Under the pieces are notes generated by a model that was given only the letters and a program-made list of their open reading frames with translations, had not been told where the DNA came from and ran no database searches. A stretch of 32,068 bases of DNA from Desulfobacteraceae bacterium (GTDB lineage Bacteria; Desulfobacterota; Desulfobacteria; Desulfobacterales; ETH-SRB1), in contig JAPVVG010000173.1 of assembly GCA_028571455.1 (NCBI GenBank), forward strand, positions 1 to 32,068, given 5' to 3'. How positions within the stretch are numbered: the stretch's first letter is position 1; the number at the start of each line of letters is the position of its first letter. Of the stretch, positions 16,884 through 24,998 are shown in pieces. The position numbers and the translations under genes were made by a program.

Positions 16884-18074
16884 TCATCGTTCATGCATCC
16901 ATACGCCAGGAATAACGCTCTTGCAAAACTTGCATTTATTTCCAACAAGATTATAAATAGGAATTAAATACCCTTTTCTTTCAACCAATAACTTTCCGCA
17001 ATTATGGCAATAGGTATTGTTGCCTTCGTGGCCTGGCACATTACCCACATATACATAATGGATTCCCTCCTGCATGGCCAATTCACGGAAGCGAGTCAGG
17101 GTAGATATCGGAGTTGGCGCCAGCCTGTCTAATTTATATCTGGGGAAAAATCGTAAAAAATGCAACGGATAATCAGGGCCAAGATTTTTGAGGATCCATT
17201 CGCACATCCTTTTAGCCATGTCAGCATCATCTACATAGCCGGGGACCACTAAGTTTGTCACCTCAAAATGAACCCCCTGTTCATGCAGGGTCATAAAGGT
17301 ATCTAATACCGGTTGCAGCCTGCCGCCATTTAATTTTCTGTAAACCACATCGCTGTACGCTTTCAGGTTGACATTGGCAGCATCCAGAACTTTGCACAGC
17401 TCCAGCAGCGGCTTTTGGTTAATGTAGCCGTTTGAAATCCACAGATTATACAGCCCATTTCCACGGGCCAGACGGGCAATGTCGATCATGTATTCAAAAA
17501 AGGTGGTTGGCTCGGAATATGTATATGCTATGGATTTGGCCCCGGCGCGCTTTGCCTCAATTACAACCTCAGGCGGGAAAAGCTCAATATGGCGCACCTG
17601 CCAGGGTTTTACCTGGGAAATCTCCCAGTTTTGACAGTTCAAACAGCGGAAATTGCACCCTGCGGCAGCAAGGGAAAATGCAAGTGTTTTTGGTTTAAAA
17701 TGGAAAAGAGGTTTTTTTTCTATTGGGTCGACATGGATGCTGCAGGGGTTGCCGTAGGCCATGCTGTATAATGTTCCGTCAATATTAACCTTACTGCGGC
17801 AGACGCTTAAATCACCCGGCGCCAGAACGCATCTGTTGGGGCAAATGCCGCATACAACCTTGTTTTCTTTTAACTTCTTATAAAAAAATCCTTCATGAGA
17901 CCATTTCCATAGTTTTGCGGGCGCTCCTCCTTTAAAAATCTTTCCGCGGATATCAACAGATCCGGATGCCTCGCTATCTGTTCCTGTAAGAGGCCAAAAG
18001 GAACGAAAAGGCATAGCAGTTGAAAGAATGGCTACGCTACAATATAGAAATTTTCGCCTACTTATTTTTTTCAT
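16884..18074 (-). CDS. amrS: AmmeMemoRadiSam-system radical SAM enzyme (AmrS-type)
   Basis: Radical SAM enzyme of the three-part AmmeMemoRadiSam system. The cluster motif is CNFRCLNC, with Cys140, Cys144 and Cys147. An extra N-terminal cysteine set (Cys75, Cys78, Cys82, Cys92) and a C-terminal YCHNC...CKFC pair probably hold further metal. The N-terminus SRRKFLYCSVAILSTA looks like a Tat signal or lipobox-type leader, which is odd because radical SAM chemistry normally occurs in the cytoplasm. The start overlaps the end of the spermidine-synthase-like gene by 17 nt. Family membership is sure; the reaction is not known from the sequence. Confidence 0.9.
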   Translation of the reverse strand: MKKISRRKFLYCSVAILSTAMPFRSFWPLTGTDSEASGSVDIRGKIFKGGAPAKLWKWSHEGFFYKKLKENKVVCGICPNRCVLAPGDLSVCRSKVNIDGTLYSMAYGNPCSIHVDPIEKKPLFHFKPKTLAFSLAAAGCNFRCLNCQNWEISQVKPWQVRHIELFPPEVVIEAKRAGAKSIAYTYSEPTTFFEYMIDIARLARGNGLYNLWISNGYINQKPLLELCKVLDAANVNLKAYSDVVYRKLNGGRLQPVLDTFMTLHEQGVHFEVTNLVVPGYVDDADMAKRMCEWILKNLGPDYPLHFLRFFPRYKLDRLAPTPISTLTRFRELAMQEGIHYVYVGNVPGHEGNNTYCHNCGKLLVERKGYLIPIYNLVGNKCKFCKSVIPGVWMHER

Positions 18075-20220
18075 GTCTTGTCGCCATAATAGTTAAGCTT
18101 GTCAGTTTCAGGCCGATTAATCCTGCCGTGGCCCATACAATGCCAAGATATGGAATAAGCGCCACGCTGGTGAACAGGGTGCCGAACGCAGCGCCTATAA
18201 GATCAGCGGAAAAGGCTCGTGTCACCACACGATTATCACCACCCCTTAAGCGAAGCGCAACCGGAAATTGAAAACCGCACATCAAAGAAATCACAAATCC
18301 AAACAAAAGAAATGAAATAACGGGCAACCGATCTCCGCCATACTTCATGGCCAGGATAAAAAAACCCAAAAGGATAATCAGCAGGCTGTCTGTAATTATT
18401 AGCATCTGTTTCCCACGGCTACGCAGTTTTTCACCAAACCAGGCGCCGGGCAACAGGCCGGCTAAAAAAACGGTTATGATCAGGCCTATCTGAAAATAAA
18501 TATAACCGAAAAAAATCTGAAAAGCAAAAATAACCAGGATTTCGCTGCCCATGGTCATAAAGCCGGTTGAAAACAGAACAAACTCCTCTCGCGCAATACG
18601 TACAAGATAGATGATAAGCAACACAGTTAGACCGGCAATGAATCGATTCGGGGATGTGGAGAATTTGGCAAACCACTGTAAAAACATCAGTCGCATCAAC
18701 TGGGGGGATTCGTCAATGTTTTTAGGGGCGACAGGATCGAGCAGATTGTTTAACCCTGCTATTCTTTCATTTGTCAGATTGCCATAATAAAAGCCGCTGA
18801 TGTAACTGGTTGAGATGCCTTTTTCAGCAAGACATGCCGGAATATCAAGATTTATTGGATTATCACTGCACAGGAAAAATATCCTTTCTCCGGGCAGCAG
18901 CAAAACATGTTTAAAGTAATCGGACACCGTATTATAAAGAGAAGAAATTTTCTGACGCTGGGGTTCGGCAAGGTAGCTGTCAAATCCCTGCACTGAAAAA
19001 CTTAATATTCCTGAGCCTGTAAGATGTTGCTTTGCCACAGCAAAAAAGCGGTCTGTAAAAAACCGGTTTATTTGAAAGGTTTCAGGTTCAGGCAGATTGA
19101 CTATTATAGCATCGTAGATTTCATCAGATTTTGTTAGATATGCCCTGGCATCTTGATTAATAACGTGTAAACCCGGAATATCCTTTATCAGGCCGAATCT
19201 AAACAAAGCAGAGCTAACCTCTGGATCAAGCTCAACATAATCTATGCGTGCAGGCAGGTATTTTTGCAATTCCTCCAACATCCCGCCTTGAGCCGAAATT
19301 ATCAGAATTTTTTGTGGATTGTCCAATTGTGACAAAGGATAATGAATCGTTTCTTCCGCCATAGTCAGGTTCTGGCTGCTGAACACGGGTGTGCCGTCCA
19401 TAAACAAGGTGAACTGCTCCTTATCTTTATAGACGGCTATGCGGCCGTATCTGGACTCGTGATAATATATTGGTTCGCCTTTGGAGGTGGCAAGTGAGGC
19501 CGGCTCCATAAAAACACCGGCCAGAAGAATTGTAAGAGCCAGCCCTGTGCCAATGAAAGCGGCTGGATGATGCCGTCGAATGGATATAAATAGAAAACAG
19601 GCTGCCGCCAACAGCGGCAGGTTGGACAGAAAAACCGCTTGCAGGGGGGTTACAAGATAAACCAGTATAAATGAAAACAGGGCGCCGCCCGCCACATCAC
19701 CGATATTGTCTGTCATATATATGAACGCCCCGGGATAATCCGGCTTTTCAAGCCTGAGCACAAAGAGACTATATGGAAGGACAAAGCCAAGCAGCAATCC
19801 GTAAGGGGCAATTGTAATAAAGGTATATGCGAGAGTGGGGTAAAATCCGACCGAACTGCCGTGAATAAAAAAATAATCACGCAGCCCGCGAATGGCCATG
19901 ATTTGTAAAGCCGGAAGACAGGCCAGGCAAAAGGAAAGCCAGCCAAGCCGGTTGGCTGTGGCTCGCCAAAAGCCTTTAATTGCCAGGTGAGCCAGAAGAG
20001 TGCCGATCCCGCCGATAATAAGCCAGTTGAAAAGAATCAGGGCGATAACAAACTCGTTTCCCTGGAATTGAGCCAGAAATTCGCGGATGATCAATAGTTG
20101 AGTCACTATAGAAGAAACGCCTGTGGCGATGACTACCAGAGTTATGGCTCGTTCACTTTTTCTCTTCAAAATATTGGACCTGGTAAGTCGATATTTTAAG
20201 CCGGGTGTTTTCCCATGCAT
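18058..20220 (-). CDS. Membrane-bound spermidine-synthase-like protein (polytopic fusion)
   Basis: A 720-aa protein with many hydrophobic helices in the N-terminal 240 residues, a soluble Rossmann methyltransferase/spermidine-synthase-like centre, and another set of helices from about residue 520. The centre shows ILIISAQGGMLEEL (about 303) and DYVELDPEVSSAL. GQ/GGG-type motifs of true spermidine synthases are only partly kept, and the acidic catalytic residues are uncertain. It overlaps the Memo-AMMECR1 gene by 68 nt; a TTG at 20169 would shorten the overlap. It sits inside an AmmeMemoRadiSam locus, so an aminopropyl-like or methyl transfer step linked to that system is a reasonable guess. 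Confidence 0.8.
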   Translation of the reverse strand: MHGKTPGLKYRLTRSNILKRKSERAITLVVIATGVSSIVTQLLIIREFLAQFQGNEFVIALILFNWLIIGGIGTLLAHLAIKGFWRATANRLGWLSFCLACLPALQIMAIRGLRDYFFIHGSSVGFYPTLAYTFITIAPYGLLLGFVLPYSLFVLRLEKPDYPGAFIYMTDNIGDVAGGALFSFILVYLVTPLQAVFLSNLPLLAAACFLFISIRRHHPAAFIGTGLALTILLAGVFMEPASLATSKGEPIYYHESRYGRIAVYKDKEQFTLFMDGTPVFSSQNLTMAEETIHYPLSQLDNPQKILIISAQGGMLEELQKYLPARIDYVELDPEVSSALFRFGLIKDIPGLHVINQDARAYLTKSDEIYDAIIVNLPEPETFQINRFFTDRFFAVAKQHLTGSGILSFSVQGFDSYLAEPQRQKISSLYNTVSDYFKHVLLLPGERIFFLCSDNPINLDIPACLAEKGISTSYISGFYYGNLTNERIAGLNNLLDPVAPKNIDESPQLMRLMFLQWFAKFSTSPNRFIAGLTVLLIIYLVRIAREEFVLFSTGFMTMGSEILVIFAFQIFFGYIYFQIGLIITVFLAGLLPGAWFGEKLRSRGKQMLIITDSLLIILLGFFILAMKYGGDRLPVISFLLFGFVISLMCGFQFPVALRLRGGDNRVVTRAFSADLIGAAFGTLFTSVALIPYLGIVWATAGLIGLKLTSLTIMATRHEKNK

Positions 20221-21649
20221 TGGCTGAAAGGCCGGCCTTTACGCACAAATGGGACAGAAAGTTTTCCGGCCGGGGCAACTGTTCCCAGACCTGGGGTAAA
20301 AATGTGGCACTGGCCCGCCCTTTTTGAAGAATAACTCCGTCAACATTGACTCTCAGCTTGGAGATCAAATCTACGCCGTTGGTGTATTCGAGAGGCTGGG
20401 GATTAGTCAGGATGCTGATTTCTATGTCCACATCTTCTATTTCTTCAACAGTTAAAGGAGAAAAACGAGGGTCATGGAATGCAGCATTGACGGCATTGCG
20501 CTTTACCCCGTCAAGAATCGATTCCTTTGCTGCCAGGCTTCCAATGCAACCACGCAAATTACCGGCAATCTTAAGGGTTACAAAGGTGCCGCGGCGGACC
20601 TCAAGCGCGTCATCTTTAAGGGCCGCCGCTACCAAATCCGATCCTTTGCCGGAAATTTTTAATCCCAGTCTTTCCATAATGGTTTGCCTGGCCAGTTTAA
20701 TTAGAGCCTGTCCAAGTTGTGGATTGATTTGCTGATGATTATGATGTTTTTGCATAGATGAATCTCCATAAAAGGCGATTGCCGCATAACCGACAACCTG
20801 TGAACGTCCTCCAGCAGTGTCCCCGCTGTTTGAATAATGAAGAAGAACCGGTCCCCAGCCATATTTTCCGGCCATTTCAAGCGCAATTAGAATCGGTATT
20901 ATGCCGCATGCGCGATTGCTGCTTTTCAACAGCTTATCAGATTCCAGCTTTAAAATCATATTAATTGTTTTTTTGTCTCTTTCCACAGCTTCCGAATATG
21001 GAAGAAAATGAGACAGATCAGAACTGACAATTAGCAAAGTATTTTTGTCGAGCAAGGGCTCTATGGCCGCCGCAAGTTGCCTGGCATTACCCCTGCCCAT
21101 GACAATCGGTATAAACTCGAATTTATTCAAATAGCGCTGAAGAAACGGCAGTATAACCTCCAATGAATGCTCAACCCTGTCAGAGGCTGGAATAGATTGA
21201 AACAGGTCTGAACTTGCGCGCAATTTGGCTGCATCCTTATTCAGACTGACAAGGCCAAGCGGGGTTTCATAAGCATCTACATCGCTGATTGCGCAGTTAT
21301 TAAAACCGACCCTGTGATCCGGTCCCATTAAAATAACTTTGTCAAACTGATTTTCTCTTAATACCAGCGAAGCATGAGCTGCCGTAAGCCCGGAATAAAT
21401 ATACCCTGCATGAGGCAGTATCAGGGCCTTAAGTTGCTTATGAGGAGGAATTTGGACACGGGTCTGTTTTGCCTGAAAAGTTAAGCTGTCAATAGTCTGC
21501 TCCAATTCAGACCGTGAAGCAGGATAGAAACGGCCCGCCCATACAGCCTCTCGGATACCTGCAGCACAAACGGTTTCGGCTGGCTGTATAGATACAAAAC
21601 AGACAGCCAAAAGAATTGATAAGATGAGACCTTTGCAAAGTTGTTTCAT
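20153..21649 (-). CDS. AmmeMemoRadiSam fusion: Memo (AmrB) plus AMMECR1 (AmrA), exported
   Basis: Two domains in one 498-aa chain. After an N-terminal signal-peptide-like segment (LILSILLAVCFVSI, then ETVCAAG), residues about 33-296 form the Memo domain with LPHAGYIYSG (His80), GPDHRVGF (His112), RVEHSLEV (His161), SSDLSHF (His214) and Cys248. These are the expected metal-site residues of Memo-like dioxygenase folds. Residues about 310-490 form the AMMECR1 domain with the signature LRGCIG (365-370). RBS AAGGA precedes the ATG. It is the first gene of a three-gene locus with the spermidine-synthase-like and radical SAM genes. The exported form is unusual; function unknown. Confidence 0.9.
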   Translation of the reverse strand: MKQLCKGLILSILLAVCFVSIQPAETVCAAGIREAVWAGRFYPASRSELEQTIDSLTFQAKQTRVQIPPHKQLKALILPHAGYIYSGLTAAHASLVLRENQFDKVILMGPDHRVGFNNCAISDVDAYETPLGLVSLNKDAAKLRASSDLFQSIPASDRVEHSLEVILPFLQRYLNKFEFIPIVMGRGNARQLAAAIEPLLDKNTLLIVSSDLSHFLPYSEAVERDKKTINMILKLESDKLLKSSNRACGIIPILIALEMAGKYGWGPVLLHYSNSGDTAGGRSQVVGYAAIAFYGDSSMQKHHNHQQINPQLGQALIKLARQTIMERLGLKISGKGSDLVAAALKDDALEVRRGTFVTLKIAGNLRGCIGSLAAKESILDGVKRNAVNAAFHDPRFSPLTVEEIEDVDIEISILTNPQPLEYTNGVDLISKLRVNVDGVILQKGRASATFLPQVWEQLPRPENFLSHLCVKAGLSANAWENTRLKISTYQVQYFEEKK

Positions 21650-22077
21650 AATTTTTCCTTATAGCATGAAAAAGCTATATTTAAAAATAATTTTGAAACA
21701 GCCTCATTGGTTTGTAATTTTTTGAAATGACACAGGGGGCTACCAACTTAAAGCGGGACACTTTTCGCCATTTTGGCTCTATGGCTGATTAAATTTACAG
21801 TTTTTGGTGGATTCGCTTCGCTTAATCCACCCTACAAACTTACGTTGGTCCTGAATCGTAGGGTGGATTAAGGAGCGTAAGCGACGAATCCGCCAAAGCA
21901 GATGTCCCGCCTTACGTTGGTAGCCACACAGGGGGCAGCCCACACACTTTTGATAATTGTTCCCAATATATTTATAAAAAAGAAATGCGGAATTTGTTGC
22001 CTGTTCCGATTGTTCCACAACATCTGACGAAACTATTAAGTTTGTACTAATGGGACCACATGATGAAGTGTACAGCA
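21650..22077. other. Gene-free region carrying a non-autonomous element
   Basis: No gene recognised. It contains the element at 21741-21925 and otherwise AT-rich sequence. The AmmeMemo operon promoter should lie in the first part, but no confident hexamers were found. Confidence 0.6.
21741..21925. mobile_element. Non-autonomous element with inverted ends and 11-bp direct repeats
   Basis: The ends TACCAACTTAAAGCGGGAC and its imperfect inverse (GTCCCGCCTTACGTTGGTA, about 21905-21923) bound about 185 bp. Directly outside both ends stands ACACAGGGGGC (21730-21740 and 21926-21936), a probable target-site duplication. A hairpin built on GGTGGATTCGC/TAATCCACC units lies within. No transposase is encoded. 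Confidence 0.65.
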
Positions 22078-22180
22078 TTAAATAACTTCAGCATCAATTT
22101 TCCTGGCCTTTGCGCGATTTGCTGTAAAACCTTTACTTGACCGCTTTTTTCTGTTATTCTTTTTTTTGTTGTTTTACCAT
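22078..22180 (-). pseudogene. Small basic protein gene interrupted at an A8 tract
   Basis: A strong AGGAGG stands 8 nt before an ATG (22180). As written the frame gives MVKQQKKE and stops. If the run of eight A is read as seven, it continues as 33 residues through NRKKRSSKGFTANRAKARK to IDAEVI and a TAA at 22078-22080. The good start site and the coherent basic downstream sequence argue for one real gene with a 1-nt indel. That indel could be a mutation, an assembly error or a slippage site. Confidence 0.45.
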
Positions 22181-22222
22181 CTGGGCGCCTCCTGTTTTAA
22201 GAATACGTGTACCAATGAGGTC

Positions 22223-22273
22223 ATGAGTAGTGAAAAAAACACTCAAAGTTTTGAACGATATGGTAAAAAATGA
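22223..22273 (+). CDS. 16-residue micro-ORF coupled to the next gene
   Basis: TGAGGTC precedes an ATG opening MSSEKNTQSFERYGKK, whose TGA overlaps the next start as ATGA. It may be a coupling leader or the remnant of a longer protein. Confidence 0.3.
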   Translation: MSSEKNTQSFERYGKK

Positions 22274-22461
22274 AAAATAATGAGAAGATGTGGCAAGGCG
22301 TCGAGAGAATGAGTTTGGCAAAAAATAAAAGACGCCGGGAATTGGCAAGGCTTCCGTTTGAAAAAAAGATTTCAATCCTTTTGCGGTTGCAAAATGTCGC
22401 AAGAGAAATGAGCCAAATATCTGGAAGAAAGCGCCGTGATGTCTGGGAGATTAGTGGATAG
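22270..22461 (+). CDS. Small hypothetical protein, 63 aa
   Basis: Acidic-basic helical protein starting MKNNEKMWQGVERMSLAKNK, with a central RRELARLPFEKKISILLRLQ helix and a basic end (GRKRRDVWEISG). It resembles the small helical proteins that accompany toxin-antitoxin-type loci, but no partner toxin is adjacent. The start overlaps the micro-ORF stop. No function assigned. Confidence 0.5.
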   Translation: MKNNEKMWQGVERMSLAKNKRRRELARLPFEKKISILLRLQNVAREMSQISGRKRRDVWEISG

Positions 22462-22480
22462 GGAACGCTGGAGGACATGA

Positions 22481-22552
22481 GGGTCACCCTTTGACCAGTT
22501 CGGCGTGGAACTGGGCAAAACAATAGCATCTGGTATCAGAAACGAAAAATAG
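22481..22552 (+). pseudogene. C-terminal scrap of glucose-6-phosphate isomerase
   Basis: The frame ending at TAG 22550-22552 reads PFDQFGVELGKTIASGIRNEK, preceded by a TGA. The FDQFGVELGK string is the conserved near-C-terminal segment of glucose-6-phosphate isomerase (FDQWGVELGK in E. coli). Only about 23 codons remain, so this is a deletion relic. Confidence 0.75.
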
Positions 22553-22572
22553 CATTAATACTACAGCGTCAC

Positions 22573-22664
22573 TTTTACCGTCATGCCCGCGAAGGCGGGC
22601 ATCCAGAACCCCAGTTATATCTAAAAACAAACTGGATTCCCGCTTTCGCGGGAATGACAATAGA
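22573..22664. repeat. REP/MITE hairpin element
   Basis: About 90 bp with ends GTCATGCCCGCGAAGGCGGG and its inverse TTCCCGCTTTCGCGGGAATG around an ATCCAG...CTGGAT inner stem. It belongs to the same dispersed family as the units near 10667, 10979 and 31410-31490. Confidence 0.85.
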
Positions 22665-22760
22665 AATAAATATCTGATACAATTTAGGATAAATTTCAAA
22701 TGGTTAGCAATAAAATGTCGCTGTAGCATTAAAAAATGAACAAAAAGCTCACTCGTTTGA

Positions 22761-22793
22761 AGTCCCCCGCAGCAAGTTACGGGGTATCAAAGG
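22761..22793. repeat. Hairpin repeat copy A flanking hicB
   Basis: Contains CCCCCGCAGCAAGTTACGGGG followed by TATCAAAGG. The reverse complement resembles the unit at 23055-23087, so the two copies face each other across the hicB-like gene. Confidence 0.75.
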
Positions 22794-22850
22794 ATAACAT
22801 ATTTTGTCATTCCGTGCTTGACACGGAATCCAGAAAAACTGGAGAGAGCC

Positions 22851-23096
22851 GTGTTTGCAACATATACCGCAAAGTATACAAAGATTACTACCGGTTATAT
22901 GGGCCAATTAGTTGAATGGCCAGAGATAGTTACTGAGGGCAGGGATATTGAGGATTGCCGAGATATGCTCAGAGATGCTCTCAACGAAATGATTTTGGCC
23001 TATCAACATCAAGGAAAAGAAATTCCCTTGGGGCGTTGTTCAATGCTTTTTAAGATACCCCGCTGCTTGCGGCGGGGTAGTTCATTTGAATCTTAA
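22851..23096 (+). CDS. HicB-family antitoxin-like protein
   Basis: HicB proteins are partial RNase H-fold antitoxins of HicA mRNA interferases. The start FATYTAKYTKITTGYMGQLVEWPEIVTEG and the DALNEMILAYQHQGKEIP segment fit the HicB fold. I chose the GTG at 22851 because GGAGAG precedes it; the in-frame extension upstream comes from a dispersed repeat. No hicA is adjacent, so it is an orphan or remnant. The last dozen residues (CLRRGSSFES) are encoded by hairpin copy B, so the native end has been replaced and the DNA-binding domain of larger HicBs is absent. It ends 30 nt before mod. Confidence 0.8.
   Translation: MFATYTAKYTKITTGYMGQLVEWPEIVTEGRDIEDCRDMLRDALNEMILAYQHQGKEIPLGRCSMLFKIPRCLRRGSSFES
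23055..23087. repeat. Hairpin repeat copy B, overlapping the end of hicB
   Basis: TACCCCGCTGCTTGCGGCGG continues to GGTA; the arms TACCCCGC and GCGGGGTA pair around CTGCTTG-rich sequence. It is the inverted counterpart of 22761-22793 and supplies the last hicB codons. Confidence 0.8.
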
Positions 23097-23126
23097 TTGG
23101 ACACTAATGACTAAAAGGAAATCATA

Positions 23127-24995
23127 ATGGATGGCAAATCGCTGGATCTAAAACAGGAAAAAATTGAAAGGCTTAAAGAACTACTGCCTGAGGTTTTTAC
23201 AGAAGAAAAAATCGACTGGGAAAAGCTGAAAGCAGCGCTGGGCGAGGACGTTGAATTCAAAAACGAGCGTTATGTTCTGAACTGGGCCGGAAAATCCGAT
23301 GCGTTTAAAGTATTACAGGCCCCGACAACAGCGACACTGGTTCCTGACAGAAATGAGTCAACTGATTTTGATAACACGGGAAATGTTTTCATTGAAGGCG
23401 AAAATCTGGAAGTTCTGAAAGTGCTTCAAAAGTCATATTTCAACAAGATAAAAATGATCTATATAGATCCGCCTTATAATACAGGCAACGACAATTTTAT
23501 CTATCCTGACAAGTTCTCTGAAACAAAAGAAGAATATCTTGAAAGAATCGGGGATAAGGATGAATTGGGATACATGACCAGAGAAGGTCTGTTCAGGAAA
23601 AACAGCAAAGACAGCGGCCATTATCATTCCAACTGGCTTTCAATGATGTATCCGAGACTGTTTCTGGCAAGGAATCTGTTGAAAGATGACGGGGTTATTT
23701 TTGTAAGTATTGATGATAATGAGGTTCATAATTTAAGATTGTTGATGAATGAGGTTTTTGGGGAGGAGAATTTTGTTGCGACTTTCATCTGGGAGAAACG
23801 AACAACGAGAGAAAATCGGCGTGTATTCTCCTTCAACCACGATTTCATCGTCTGTTATGCACGAATAAAGGAGCTTTTCGAGACAAGCAGAGGTTTGCTC
23901 CCTATGACAGAGGAAGGGCGAAAGAGATATAAGAATCCAGACAATGATCCACGGGGAGATTGGCAGTCTGTTTCTTTGAACGCTATGGCAGGACATGCAA
24001 CCCCAGCACAGTTCTATACAATTACCACACCTGGGGGAAGAAAACTCGACCCTCCTCCTGGGCGGTGCTGGTCAGTAACACAATCCGAACTTCAAAGACT
24101 CATCGCTGACAATCGCGTCTGGTTTGGGAAAGACGGTAACAACGTGCCTCGGCGAAAGGTGTTCCTTTCTGAAGTTGATGAAGGACTTACCCCGCATACT
24201 CTGTGGAAAGCTGCGGAAGTTGGAACGACAGACAATGCGAGCAAAGCATTACTCAATCTCTTCGGTGGTGAGTCTTTGTTCGAGACACCGAAGCCAATTG
24301 AATTGGTAAAGCGTATGACCGCTATTTCCACTCAGCATGATTGTGGTGACATCGTCCTCGACTTCTTCGCTGGCTCTGCCACCACCGCTCACGCGGTCCT
24401 CGACCTGAACAAACAAGACAACGGCACCCGCAAATTCATTATGGTCCAGCTTCCCGAAAAGTGCGACGAAAAATCCGAGGCTTTTAAAGCAGGTTACAAA
24501 ACCATTGCTGATATCGGCAAGGAACGTATCCGACGCGTTATAAAAAAGATAAAAGACAGCGAAAACGGTAAGCTCTCTTTTGAAAAAACAAAACAGGATT
24601 TGGAGTTCAAAGTATTTAAACTCCAAACCTCAAACTTCAAAATCTGGCGGGGAGACGGCATTGAAAACGGCAGGCAGCTTGAAAAACATTTGCAGCTTCA
24701 CCTTGATTCTATAAAAAAGGATGCCAGTGAAGAATACATGCTGTATGAACTGCTTATAAAGTCAGGCCGTGATCTGAATTCAAAAATTGAAAATACAGAT
24801 AATTATTACAGAATAAATGACGGAGAAATGGTTATTGCTATTTCAAAAATTGATGAAAAAATTGTGGACTCAATCCTTGAAGCCAAACCTCAGATATTTA
24901 TCACGCTTGACAAACTGTTTAAAAACAACGACCAGTTAAAAACCAATACGTTGCTGCAAATGAAGGATGCAGGCATTGAATTTAAGGTGGTGTAA
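23127..24995 (+). CDS. mod: Type III restriction-modification methyltransferase (Mod)
   Basis: Adenine-N6 DNA methyltransferase and specificity subunit of a type III system. Motif IV DPPY is at residues 114-117 and the SAM-binding motif I DFFAGSATT at 412-420. This is the beta-class order, with the target-recognition region between them. The C-terminus (LDKLFKNNDQLKTNTLLQM) is typical of Mod and probably contacts Res. The length is 622 aa. A RBS AAAAGGAA precedes the ATG. Codon use in about 23770-24480 (frequent CTC, TTC, GTC) differs from both flanks, suggesting cassette exchange. First gene of the mod-AAA-S8-res operon. Confidence 0.95.
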   Translation: MDGKSLDLKQEKIERLKELLPEVFTEEKIDWEKLKAALGEDVEFKNERYVLNWAGKSDAFKVLQAPTTATLVPDRNESTDFDNTGNVFIEGENLEVLKVLQKSYFNKIKMIYIDPPYNTGNDNFIYPDKFSETKEEYLERIGDKDELGYMTREGLFRKNSKDSGHYHSNWLSMMYPRLFLARNLLKDDGVIFVSIDDNEVHNLRLLMNEVFGEENFVATFIWEKRTTRENRRVFSFNHDFIVCYARIKELFETSRGLLPMTEEGRKRYKNPDNDPRGDWQSVSLNAMAGHATPAQFYTITTPGGRKLDPPPGRCWSVTQSELQRLIADNRVWFGKDGNNVPRRKVFLSEVDEGLTPHTLWKAAEVGTTDNASKALLNLFGGESLFETPKPIELVKRMTAISTQHDCGDIVLDFFAGSATTAHAVLDLNKQDNGTRKFIMVQLPEKCDEKSEAFKAGYKTIADIGKERIRRVIKKIKDSENGKLSFEKTKQDLEFKVFKLQTSNFKIWRGDGIENGRQLEKHLQLHLDSIKKDASEEYMLYELLIKSGRDLNSKIENTDNYYRINDGEMVIAISKIDEKIVDSILEAKPQIFITLDKLFKNNDQLKTNTLLQMKDAGIEFKVV

Positions 24996-24998
24996 ATT

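Noticed and set aside
16666-16887. A 73-aa minus-strand gene in the repeat nest
   Set aside because: About half is translated heptamer repeat (SEVRSQKSEVRGQ type), so at best a scrap.
22818-22850. Longer N-terminus for the HicB-like protein
   Set aside because: It is encoded by the end of a dispersed repeat (CACGGAATCCAG) and lacks a ribosome site; GTG at 22851 has one.
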